This document shows, one piece after another, positions 57,102 through 63,816 of a DNA stretch of 64,000 nt. The translations under genes were made by a program, and so were the position numbers. The notes under the pieces were generated by a model. It was not told where the DNA came from and ran no database searches. It saw nothing but the letters and a program-made list of their open reading frames with translations. How positions within the stretch are numbered: the first letter of the stretch is position 1; the number at the start of each line of letters is the position of its first letter. This DNA is from a virus, in the IMG/VR virus record IMGVR_UViG_3300042503_001430, positions 23,584 to 87,583 of that record, one strand, 5' to 3'.

Positions 57102-58286
57102 ATGAAGTTATCAAAACGTGCTCAAAAATTGGGGTGCTCACCTATTCGAAGTCCACTCAAGCCGAGTGATACTTCGGTGCATGTACATCGATTGAATATT
57201 GGTCAGCCTGATATTCACTCACCCAAAGAGTTTATCGATGCGTTACATGCGTTTTCTAACCCCGTTGTTGCATACGATTCTGCACAAGGTAACGCAGACC
57301 TCATTTCTGCGTGGGTACGAACCATCAACACCCAATACAAAACAGCTCTTGCACCAGAGAACATGGTAATCACATCAGGGTCTAGTGAAGCACTCACATT
57401 CGCATTCAATATCTGCTGTGATGCTGGCGACAATATTCTCGTATTTGCGCCGACGTATGCAAACTACACTGGGTTTGCAACCATGACTGGTATCAACTTG
57501 AACGTCATTCAGTGCTCATTTGATTCTGGGTTTCATGCGCCTGTGAATAAGCACGAGATTGAGAAGTGCATCACCAAGAAAACGAGAGCAATTCTCATAT
57601 GCAATCCAAACAATCCAACAGGTACGGTATTCACAGAAGCTGAGATTCGCACGTTGCTTGACATATGCGAACAACATGATCTGTTTTTGATTGTTGATGA
57701 AGTGTATCGTGAGTTTGTCTACGATACGAAACCGACAAGTGCGTTAGAAATTGCACCACACAGTGATAGAGTGGTTGTTGTCGATAGCATCTCAAAACGA
57801 TACAGTCTCTGTGGTGCTCGTATTGGTTGCATCATCTCACATAACGAAAACTTTATTGCAGCAGCTACCAATTTTGCCGGCACTCGTGTGTCTGCACCTA
57901 TTGTTGAACAGATTGCAGCAGCGCACATGCTCAATACCATACCCGACAATTACTTGACAGAAACAGTGCGTGAGTATGCAGAACGTAGAGCAACCCTCAT
58001 ATCGAACCTTAGCACTATACCTGATGTAGAGGTGTGTGTGCCTGAAGGTGGGTTTTACGTGTTTGCAAAACTGCCGGTAAAAGACAGTGCAGACTTCTGC
58101 AAGTTCATGCTCGGTGAATTCTCACACAACGGTAACACGGTAGCTCTCGCACCTGCACATGGATTTTTCATCTCAAAGCCACAATCGAAGAGCTACGTAA
58201 GAATTGCATTTGTGGTATCGGTGCAAGATTTGATTAGTGCGACTGATGTATTACGACACGCTCTTGAAGCATATCAGAATCGATAA
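57102..58286 (+). CDS. Class I/II aminotransferase (aspartate-aminotransferase-like)
   Basis: 394 residues. LNIGQPDIHSP, SGSSEALTFAFN, CNPNNPTGTVF (cofactor Asn), VDEVYREFVYD (Asp/Tyr), SISKRYSLCGARIGC with PLP Lys in SKRY, and C-terminal VRIAFV (substrate Arg). Complete active site. Its late promoter is odd for a metabolic gene and suggests use late in infection. It has no capsid leader (MKLSKRAQKLG). Confidence 0.88.
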   Translation: MKLSKRAQKLGCSPIRSPLKPSDTSVHVHRLNIGQPDIHSPKEFIDALHAFSNPVVAYDSAQGNADLISAWVRTINTQYKTALAPENMVITSGSSEALTFAFNICCDAGDNILVFAPTYANYTGFATMTGINLNVIQCSFDSGFHAPVNKHEIEKCITKKTRAILICNPNNPTGTVFTEAEIRTLLDICEQHDLFLIVDEVYREFVYDTKPTSALEIAPHSDRVVVVDSISKRYSLCGARIGCIISHNENFIAAATNFAGTRVSAPIVEQIAAAHMLNTIPDNYLTETVREYAERRATLISNLSTIPDVEVCVPEGGFYVFAKLPVKDSADFCKFMLGEFSHNGNTVALAPAHGFFISKPQSKSYVRIAFVVSVQDLISATDVLRHALEAYQNR

Positions 58287-58985
58287 TTACTGAATATTTT
58301 TGTCGATCTTAGTCATTGTCTGCTTGTACAGTTTCAGGGCAGCTTTCAACTCTTGTGCATTGAATGTGGTGCTGGTTGCAGAAACCACTTTCTTGAGTTG
58401 TGCTATTGCCCAGAGAACGCTGTCACGACTTTCCCAGAAAACCATATCGTCATTGTCATTAGAGAAGCTGAGTATCATTTTTCTGCCAGAACCTCTAACT
58501 TGCATAATACCCTTGACAAGATACTCGTTGCCGAGGTTGTTCTGTTGTCTTCGAATAACAAGAAAGAATTCATTCTCACCTTTGTTTAGTTTGGTGAATG
58601 GCAACCTAGCTTCAGACACATTCGATGTGATGCGAATAACATCTGCGTCAAAATTTTTCCTGAAAAGTTCAAACACTTCAGGATACGTGATCGTTTTTCG
58701 CTGTGGAAATGGCGCTGTATTATCTTGGTAATCATCGTCATCTTGGTAGGGCGACGAGTGTTGTGTGGCGTTGGTTGTCGCTAAGTGTGAAAGCACATCT
58801 CGTGCTACGTTGATCTTTTGCATCATGACAACACTGCCACCTTTGTCGGGGTGGTTTGCAATCGCAGCTTTCTTGTATGCGTCTTTGAGTTGATCTGGTG
58901 TGAAGTGTGGTGAGAGACCGAGAACCTTGAGTGCATCGCTCGGTGTCATGGTCGCTTCAATGAGGTAATGAATGAATCGTTTCAT
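58287..58985 (-). CDS. Capsid-targeted J-domain protein
   Basis: 232 residues on the minus strand. Leader MKRFIHYLIE-A. Residues 14-60 form a J domain (DALKVLGLSPHFTPDQLKDAY, HPDKGG with HPD at 45-47) that should stimulate DnaK-type Hsp70. The C-terminal 140 residues are unique (VIRITSNVSEARLPF, GIMQVRGSGRKMILSF). An injected J protein could recruit the host chaperone early. Late promoter 5 nt from the ATG by prediction. Confidence 0.78.
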   Translation of the reverse strand: MKRFIHYLIEATMTPSDALKVLGLSPHFTPDQLKDAYKKAAIANHPDKGGSVVMMQKINVARDVLSHLATTNATQHSSPYQDDDDYQDNTAPFPQRKTITYPEVFELFRKNFDADVIRITSNVSEARLPFTKLNKGENEFFLVIRRQQNNLGNEYLVKGIMQVRGSGRKMILSFSNDNDDMVFWESRDSVLWAIAQLKKVVSATSTTFNAQELKAALKLYKQTMTKIDKNIQ

Positions 58986-58995
58986 AGTAGTCTAC

Positions 58996-59003
58996 TATTT
59001 ATG
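58996..59003 (-). promoter_or_regulatory. Late promoter CATAAATA (minus strand)
   Basis: Predicted start 58990, 5 nt before the ATG of the J-domain gene. Confidence 0.68.
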
Positions 59004-59067
59004 TGGGGTGAATTTTGTACGAAAATCCACAATGGCAGAAAATTGTGCTTCCACAAAAATATAGGTA

Positions 59068-59096
59068 TTGACAGAAACGATCTCGTTTGATACACT
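59068..59096 (+). promoter_or_regulatory. Promoter of the tRNA cluster
   Basis: TTGACA (59068-59073), 17 nt, TACACT (59091-59096). Confidence 0.7.
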
Positions 59097-59135
59097 AAGT
59101 AGTACAGTGTGCCACTTAGTGGCTCCACTCAGTAT

Positions 59136-59207
59136 GTTTCCATCGTCTAGTGGTTAGGACACCCGCCTTTCACGCAGGTAACACGGGTTCGACTCCCGTT
59201 GGAAACA
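59136..59207 (+). tRNA. tRNA-Glu (TTC)
   Basis: Acceptor GTTTCCA/TGGAAAC, T arm CGGGTTCGACTCCCG, anticodon TTC at 59169-59171. The anticodon stem has one C-A mismatch. CCA is not encoded. Confidence 0.9.
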
Positions 59208-59228
59208 CACACATACATAATGATATAC

Positions 59229-59304
59229 GGAATCGTAGTTCAGTGGTTAGAACGCTCCCCTGTCACGGGAGAGGTCGTGGGTTCAAGTCCCATCGGTTCC
59301 GCCA
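59229..59304 (+). tRNA. tRNA-Asp (GTC)
   Basis: Acceptor GGAATCG/CGGTTCC, anticodon GTC at 59262-59264, loop CTGTCAC; GCCA end encoded. Confidence 0.93.
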
Positions 59305-59314
59305 TTTTTTATAT

Positions 59315-59389
59315 CGGGGTGTAGCTCAGCCCGGCTAGAGCGCCTGTTTTGGGAACAGGAGGTCGTAAGTTCGAATCTTGCTACCCCGA
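59315..59389 (+). tRNA. tRNA-Pro (TGG)
   Basis: Acceptor CGGGGTG/TACCCCG, anticodon TGG at 59350-59352 in loop TTTGGGA. CCA is not encoded. Confidence 0.92.
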
Positions 59390-59394
59390 CACAC

Positions 59395-59469
59395 TGGCGA
59401 GTAATTCAGTGGAAGAATGTCTGACTGTTAATCAGATCGTCGTAGGTTCGATCCCTACCTCGCCAGCCA
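59395..59469 (+). tRNA. tRNA-Asn (GTT)
   Basis: Acceptor TGGCGAG/CTCGCCA, anticodon GTT at 59427-59429, loop CTGTTAA; GCCA end encoded. Confidence 0.93.
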
Positions 59470-59470
59470 C

Positions 59471-59478
59471 AATAAATA
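59471..59478 (+). promoter_or_regulatory. Late promoter AATAAATA
   Basis: Directly after the last tRNA. Predicted start 59484, 5 nt before the ATG at 59489. Confidence 0.65.
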
Positions 59479-59488
59479 CCCTCTACGT

Positions 59489-60028
59489 ATGAAACGCTTC
59501 AAGCACTACATCGCAGACCTCACCGAATCAAAAGCATCTGACGCTTACGCTGCTGCACTGCAACAATTTCACGGCAACTCATCAAACTACATCAGTCGCA
59601 AAACCAAGAAAGATCCAACAGACCTTACACGAGATGAGATTAGAGCATTTAAGAAGGTGCTTGATGCGAACAGAGCCAAGTTCAAATCTACACAAGAACT
59701 CTACAACGCTGTTGCAGACCACTACGATATACCCGTTGCAACACTTCAGCACGTTGAAAAGACATTGAAAGAATCAACAGAGCAAGAACGCAAAGACTAC
59801 ATCAAGAGTCTTCAACTCACCCTTACCGCAGACGACCTCACTGATGCACAACTGAAAGACTTCGCAAGACGCAGTAATGGTGGTCCAAGTTCGCCGAATC
59901 AAATTTCAGCTAAAGCAGACGTTGACGCTATGTCACCAAATCACCTCAAGCAAGTAATCGCACACAAACGAGTACACGTGTTCTTTAAGAACCATGCACG
60001 ACAACGACTTTCTGGAAACTGGAAATAA
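59489..60028 (+). CDS. Capsid-targeted protein, unknown domain
   Basis: 179 residues. Leader variant MKRFKHYIADLTE-S with cleavage site LTE at 11-13. The body is helical: KASDAYAAALQQFHGN, LTRDEIRAFKKVLDAN, ELYNAVADHYDIPVATLQHVE and HVFFKNHARQRLSG. Charged throughout. No family recognised; predicted internal protein because of leader and late promoter. Confidence 0.62.
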   Translation: MKRFKHYIADLTESKASDAYAAALQQFHGNSSNYISRKTKKDPTDLTRDEIRAFKKVLDANRAKFKSTQELYNAVADHYDIPVATLQHVEKTLKESTEQERKDYIKSLQLTLTADDLTDAQLKDFARRSNGGPSSPNQISAKADVDAMSPNHLKQVIAHKRVHVFFKNHARQRLSGNWK

Positions 60029-60046
60029 CCCCCATCACACATCATC

Positions 60047-60301
60047 ATGATAGCACCCACCCTCATTCACGAACTCTCAGAAGCACGACAACGTGACCTG
60101 TTGCAGTTTAAGATATTCAATGAGTATGAGCTTCAGATCACGTTCTATGGGGTGTCACAAACGACCGTAGAAAGAATTCAACATTATATTCAAACTCACT
60201 ATGACTACCGAACCACACTCTTTATCGACTATAGCATCAGCACCGTGATGGTGTACACGTACAGTACGATAAAGCTCAACCCGCCGGAAATATGGATATG
60301 A
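60047..60301 (+). CDS. Small paralogue family member
   Basis: 84 residues. LIHELSEARQRDLLQFKIF, LQITFYGVSQTTVERIQHYIQTHYDYRT, TVMVYTYS. Lies between two leader-tagged genes and overlaps the second by 4 nt. Confidence 0.6.
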   Translation: MIAPTLIHELSEARQRDLLQFKIFNEYELQITFYGVSQTTVERIQHYIQTHYDYRTTLFIDYSISTVMVYTYSTIKLNPPEIWI

Positions 60302-60702
60302 AACGCTTTACGCAATACCTTACTGAAGCTCTTGACCCCGTTGAAGTACTAGGTCGCAACCTTGCTGCAAAAGCTAGGTACAAGCAGTTGCACCAGTCGA
60401 ATCCACAAGCAGCACACGAGTTTCTACAGAGATATAAAGCTCGCACTGAAGCACACCAGAAGCTCTACACGCTACTGAAAGACCTTATCTCACAACACCT
60501 CTCTCGCACCTCAAAGCTCAACATCACGTCAGGGTCAAACTATGCTATCGCTGTGAAGAATGTATCTGATGCGGTACGTGATCAGTTTCCAGAATTGAAG
60601 CACCAACAGATTGCACGAGCACTGAACGACCTAAATGCAGACACCGAGACCATGACGAGCATGTTGATTGATGTGTTGTTTTCAGACTTGAAGAAGTTGT
60701 AG
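60298..60702 (+). CDS. Capsid-targeted protein, unknown domain
   Basis: 134 residues from the ATG giving MKRFTQYLTE-A (an ATG two codons upstream is rejected). The body is helical: VEVLGRNLAAKARYKQL, AAHEFLQRYKARTEAH, LYTLLKDLISQHLSR and a final helical domain QIARALNDLNAD. Part of a late operon. Function unknown. Confidence 0.62.
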   Translation: MKRFTQYLTEALDPVEVLGRNLAAKARYKQLHQSNPQAAHEFLQRYKARTEAHQKLYTLLKDLISQHLSRTSKLNITSGSNYAIAVKNVSDAVRDQFPELKHQQIARALNDLNADTETMTSMLIDVLFSDLKKL

Positions 60703-60711
60703 AGAGATCGT

Positions 60712-60915
60712 ATGAGACCGACACACTACACGATAACTGAAACTTCAGATGGCATCAGGGTTGTTCACCACGATGCAATCTTGGTAGCGATTATCACCGC
60801 TAGTAACGTGGTGTTGTACTATGACAATGACCAGCTCAAAATGCTTGGTCAGTTTCATGATGATGATGCACTACTGCAAGCACTCACAGTAAAGCACGAC
60901 ACGATGAAGTTGTAG
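60712..60915 (+). CDS. Hypothetical small protein
   Basis: 67 residues. Beta-rich (DGIRVVHHDAILVAIIT, NVVLYY), then an acidic helix. No family landmarks. It stands between a leader-tagged gene and another small paralogue. Confidence 0.45.
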   Translation: MRPTHYTITETSDGIRVVHHDAILVAIITASNVVLYYDNDQLKMLGQFHDDDALLQALTVKHDTMKL

Positions 60916-60918
60916 ACG

Positions 60919-61158
60919 ATGCGAACCTCGTTTCCACAATTAGTGCAAGACCTACAGAGAGCGTATGAGCAGAACTTAATCGCTAATGTAGTCATTCCAC
61001 ACTTGTCGCTCTATCCACAAAACATTACGTTCAACACCACCCACCCCATGTCACAAGAGACTCAAGACAAGCTCATCGAGTACCTAGAGACAGAGTGTGA
61101 TAACGTCATCGTCGCATATGCAGGTGAGCACAAGGTTCTGATACGAGTGAGACCATGA
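60919..61158 (+). CDS. Small paralogue family member
   Basis: 79 residues. LVQDLQRAYEQNLIANV, QNITFNTTHPM, LIEYLETECDNVIV, KVLIRVRP. Helix 2 ends in EC instead of KY. ATGA overlap with the next gene. Confidence 0.57.
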   Translation: MRTSFPQLVQDLQRAYEQNLIANVVIPHLSLYPQNITFNTTHPMSQETQDKLIEYLETECDNVIVAYAGEHKVLIRVRP

Positions 61159-61334
61159 CACACCTTGAAGCAACACTGATCAAAGCACTGAGAGACATCG
61201 GCTGCACATGGCGACGAATAGCAGAAATTCACGCAGAATCCACAAACAGTACAGACACCTCACAAGAACGTGGAAGAGAGCTATGTGAACAAGCTGCACA
61301 AGTTCTTAACCTAGACTCACTCGACGATGAGTAA
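61155..61334 (+). CDS. Small helical protein
   Basis: 59 residues starting on the overlapping ATGA. LIKALRDIGCTWRRIAEIHAE has helix-turn-helix-like spacing; the rest is acidic. Might be a small regulator; low evidence. Confidence 0.45.
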   Translation: MTHLEATLIKALRDIGCTWRRIAEIHAESTNSTDTSQERGRELCEQAAQVLNLDSLDDE

Positions 61335-61352
61335 CCACAAAAAATCCACAAA

Positions 61353-61381
61353 TTGACAAAACCAGTCGAGTTTGGTATACT
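61353..61381 (+). promoter_or_regulatory. Consensus sigma70 promoter
   Basis: TTGACA (61353-61358), 17 nt, TATACT (61376-61381). Predicted start near 61388, 2 nt before the ATG. Confidence 0.75.
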
Positions 61382-61389
61382 AACACCAT

Positions 61390-61602
61390 ATGCTGCCGAC
61401 AGACTTAGACAGAGCACTCAAACTAGCACTCAGAGAACGAGTCATTACCCACATGCGTAAGTACCAGTCTACGACGATTGTTCATTTCCATGAATCGGTG
61501 AGTGATAAGAACAAACGAACGCTACAAACCTACCTCTCAGTGCGATACAACTATACCACCTCTCTCAGTGCTCTAGGTGACAAGATGTACATTTACCACT
61601 AA
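61390..61602 (+). CDS. Small paralogue family member
   Basis: 70 residues, the shortest copy. LDRALKLALRERVITHM, TIVHFHESVSDKNKRTLQTYLSVRYNYTT, KMYIYH. Landmarks intact without linkers, so it is a good model of the minimal fold. Confidence 0.6.
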   Translation: MLPTDLDRALKLALRERVITHMRKYQSTTIVHFHESVSDKNKRTLQTYLSVRYNYTTSLSALGDKMYIYH

Positions 61603-61618
61603 ACACAGGTAGACAGCT

Positions 61619-61867
61619 ATGAACGAGACAAGTCCACTAAACGGTATACTTATCACAGAACTCAATAGAGCAAAGAGTCACAACCTTATTGCATACACCA
61701 TAACCGGCACCGACCAAACCATCTACATCGACTTCGTAGACCGTAGCATACAGAAAGAAAACATACTGAAGTTTCAGCAGTATATCATAGACAACTACAA
61801 CTATAAGACCCTTGCATACCCTGACAGCCGAGGCATGATCGTCTTCAATGAGCACCTTCAGAAGTAA
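61619..61867 (+). CDS. Small paralogue family member
   Basis: 82 residues. LITELNRAKSHNLIAYTI, IYIDFVDRSIQKENILKFQQYIIDNYNYKT, GMIVFNEH. The last copy in the window. The next 97 nt hold no gene. Confidence 0.6.
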   Translation: MNETSPLNGILITELNRAKSHNLIAYTITGTDQTIYIDFVDRSIQKENILKFQQYIIDNYNYKTLAYPDSRGMIVFNEHLQK

Positions 61868-61964
61868 CCTATATAGAGGGTACAGAGGGTGTGAGAACGG
61901 AAACCTTTCCAAAACCGCCCACTTTAGAAAGTCGTAAAATGTCGTTTTCCGAGGTCCACTAATC

Positions 61965-62342
61965 ATGCAGGCGATCCAAAAAGTTGAGGCTTTGGTTTAT
62001 ATTTTTGATCATCGGAGTGTGGATTTTTTTCTTGACGTGCCCGAATTTCTGAAGTTCGACAAACTCCTCCCTTCTGTATTAGAGAAGTACGTGCCGCCTT
62101 TCACTGCAAGGATTTCCAACGTAGCTTTCACTGTGTGTCACCATGCGTACTTGAAGGATAATCCTGAAGGAACTCTGGAAGATTTTCAAACAAAATTCTT
62201 AACAACTCCTGCCGGCATCACTGCATATCAAGAAGCTCTTGCGCTTGTGTCAAGTAAGGTGAAGAAAGTCCTTACGGTAGAAGATATTCAAGGCATGTGC
62301 GTGAAGAGGAACGCTGAGCCTCCTGCTGATACTAATAGCTAG
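61965..62342 (+). CDS. Hypothetical protein, paralogue of the gene at 53503
   Basis: 125 residues. KVEALVYIFDHRSVDFFLDVPE, CHHAYLKDNPEGTLEDFQTKF and VKKVLTVEDIQGMC line up with the gene at 53503. Codon use looks less biased to CTC/GTG than its neighbours. Function unknown. Confidence 0.55.
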   Translation: MQAIQKVEALVYIFDHRSVDFFLDVPEFLKFDKLLPSVLEKYVPPFTARISNVAFTVCHHAYLKDNPEGTLEDFQTKFLTTPAGITAYQEALALVSSKVKKVLTVEDIQGMCVKRNAEPPADTNS

Positions 62343-62583
62343 ACAATTTCTGTTCCGCTAATCCTATTGATGGTAGGCTGGGTCTGTGGGTGTATTCGCT
62401 CATTACATTAAATTCGCTGGTTGTAAGTTGCTGAAGTGGTTGGACGTTCCGATACGAGATTTTCGTAGTCCAGGTTCATTTTGACATGGAAATAGTTCTT
62501 GACTTCCATGTGGATATTTGAGATACTATAATAGAAGTTGCAACCCTCGGTTGATTCGAAGATTGATCCCTTTGAGTCATGCG
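62343..62583 (+). other. Non-coding stretch with stem-loops
   Basis: No protein gene is seen in 62343-62693. The left part can form CCTA-TTGATGG-TAGG (about 62364-62378) and a two-part hairpin TGGAC..TACGA / TCGTA-GTCCA (62441-62472). Around 62503-62526 lie TTGACT and an AT-rich -10 area (GATACTATAAT) that may start transcription of the tRNA-like element. Confidence 0.4.
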
Positions 62584-62673
62584 TAAGCAGACCGAGCGAG
62601 GTTAGGTTGGACTCTTCAGTAAACTGATCATTTACTGAGTAAAAGAGTTGAAGGTTCGAGCCCTTCCTGCTTC
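62584..62673 (+). ncRNA. tRNA-like element (degenerate tRNA, Ile-GAT-like loop)
   Basis: T arm GAAGG-TTCGAGC-CCTTC (62650-62666) is perfect. TAAGCAG (62584-62590) pairs 6 of 7 with CTGCTTC (62667-62673). An anticodon-like hairpin CAGTAAA-CTGATCA-TTTACTG (62617-62637) has GAT in anticodon position. The D arm is not normal, and GACTCTT/AAGAGTT forms an extra helix. Either a decayed tRNA or a tRNA-like RNA with another role. Confidence 0.45.
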
Positions 62674-62693
62674 CCTAAATTTTTCAAGAGCTT

Positions 62694-62876
62694 ATGACTG
62701 TAACTGAGATACGAGAGAGAATAGAGTTTCATACTGCTGAGAGAGATCGGCACTATGCTCGTTTCATCGAGTTGACCAATGAGGGTATTAGGGACAAGGC
62801 GGTATTGGGTCCGGTTGCGGAACACGCTGCGGCTATTATCGAGTTGATTGTTGAGATGGCAAGGGCGACTAAGTAG
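62694..62876 (+). CDS. Small helical protein
   Basis: 60 residues. MTVTEIRERIEFHTAERDRHYARF and EHAAAIIELIVEMARATK: two helices, probably a coiled-coil pair. Follows the tRNA-like element. Function unknown. Confidence 0.5.
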   Translation: MTVTEIRERIEFHTAERDRHYARFIELTNEGIRDKAVLGPVAEHAAAIIELIVEMARATK

Positions 62877-62894
62877 CTTAAATGCTTGAATGGT

Positions 62895-62954
62895 TCTCTA
62901 CGAGAATTGCGTAGCGAATATTTCTTGCATTCTGTGTGGATTGTGTGGTACACT
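62895..62954 (+). repeat. Promoter cassette, copy 1
   Basis: Hairpin CTACG/CGTAG, then GAATATTTCTTGCA, TTGCAT (62925-62930), 18 nt, TACACT (62949-62954), GGTT and, downstream, AAAGAGAAAA before the ATG. A second copy is at 63257-63314. Confidence 0.65.
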
Positions 62955-62981
62955 GGTTCTATAAGATAAAGAGAAAAAGAT

Positions 62982-63251
62982 ATGACAACAGCATTAAACA
63001 GAAGCCTCCTCGGAAAGAAAGTCACTGGTAAGTACTACGGGTTAGCATACAGTGGTACGGTGATCGAGAGTACGCCAATCGGTGCTCACTTTCGTCACGT
63101 GATCAAGCTTGATCATAAGCTGACCATAACCCATAAGACGATGGGTCATGACAATTACAAGGGCTTCAAGCCAATGATTTTCCAAGGTTTATCGTACAAT
63201 ACACATACGAACGATCCTAAGACGCACGAAATCATTAGTGTTTCTGAGTAG
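62982..63251 (+). CDS. Hypothetical protein
   Basis: 89 residues. KKVTGKYYGLAYSGTVIEST and FRHVIKLDHKLTITHKT indicate a small beta-barrel-like fold (SH3-type). Driven by promoter cassette copy 1. No family recognised. Confidence 0.5.
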   Translation: MTTALNRSLLGKKVTGKYYGLAYSGTVIESTPIGAHFRHVIKLDHKLTITHKTMGHDNYKGFKPMIFQGLSYNTHTNDPKTHEIISVSE

Positions 63252-63256
63252 TTGGT

Positions 63257-63314
63257 TCTACGGGTTTCTCGTAAGGAATATTTCTTGCAATCCATGTGGA
63301 ACCTGTGTTATACT
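63257..63314 (+). repeat. Promoter cassette, copy 2
   Basis: Hairpin TACG/CGTA, GAATATTTCTTGCA, TTGCAA (63285-63290), 18 nt, TATACT (63309-63314), GGTT, then GTAAAGAGAAAA. Nearly the same as copy 1. Confidence 0.65.
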
Positions 63315-63345
63315 GGTTTTGTAAGGTAAAGAGAAAAGGTTTTCT

Positions 63346-63624
63346 ATGACAAAATATTTCCTCGTCAAGTACATGAATAAAGCTGGTCATTCATTAGTCC
63401 TCCAGAAGTGTGGTCGAACTTTCCTCTATAACGACTACGGACGCAATAAGCAGTATAAGACCCTCACTGCTGCACGAAAGAAAGCCAAGTCTATTCGAGA
63501 CACCCACCAATTCAGAAACGATCCGGGCGATCTGATCGTCGTCGAAGTTGCATTTGAACCCTGCAATCCACTTTTGTCTGATGGGTTCTATAAGCCTGTT
63601 CACACTGTAGTTAGCTCACTGTAA
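63346..63624 (+). CDS. Hypothetical protein
   Basis: 92 residues. KYFLVKYMNKAGHSLVLQKCGRTF, YKTLTAARKKAKSIRDTHQF, DLIVVEVAFEPC. Small alpha-beta protein with a basic helix, possibly nucleic-acid binding. Driven by promoter cassette copy 2. Confidence 0.5.
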   Translation: MTKYFLVKYMNKAGHSLVLQKCGRTFLYNDYGRNKQYKTLTAARKKAKSIRDTHQFRNDPGDLIVVEVAFEPCNPLLSDGFYKPVHTVVSSL

Positions 63625-63637
63625 TAGGAGATCGGTT

Positions 63638-63814
63638 ATGTCACAGAACGAAATGAAGTCGATTTTGGAAAGATTACAAGCACGAAAAGAGAAGCTTTGG
63701 AAGTTGCTGGTTGATGTCAACCTGTCAGAGAAGATGGCGAACGCTATTACCGAAGAGCTTCGAAAAGTCGAGACCCGCATGTTTTCAATTCAGTGTAAGT
63801 TGATGAGGGCTTAG
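63638..63814 (+). CDS. Small coiled-coil protein
   Basis: 58 residues, TAGGAG 8 nt before the ATG. SILERLQARKEKLWKLLVDV and ITEELRKVETRMFS are helices; likely dimeric. Function unknown. Confidence 0.5.
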   Translation: MSQNEMKSILERLQARKEKLWKLLVDVNLSEKMANAITEELRKVETRMFSIQCKLMRA

Positions 63815-63816
63815 TC

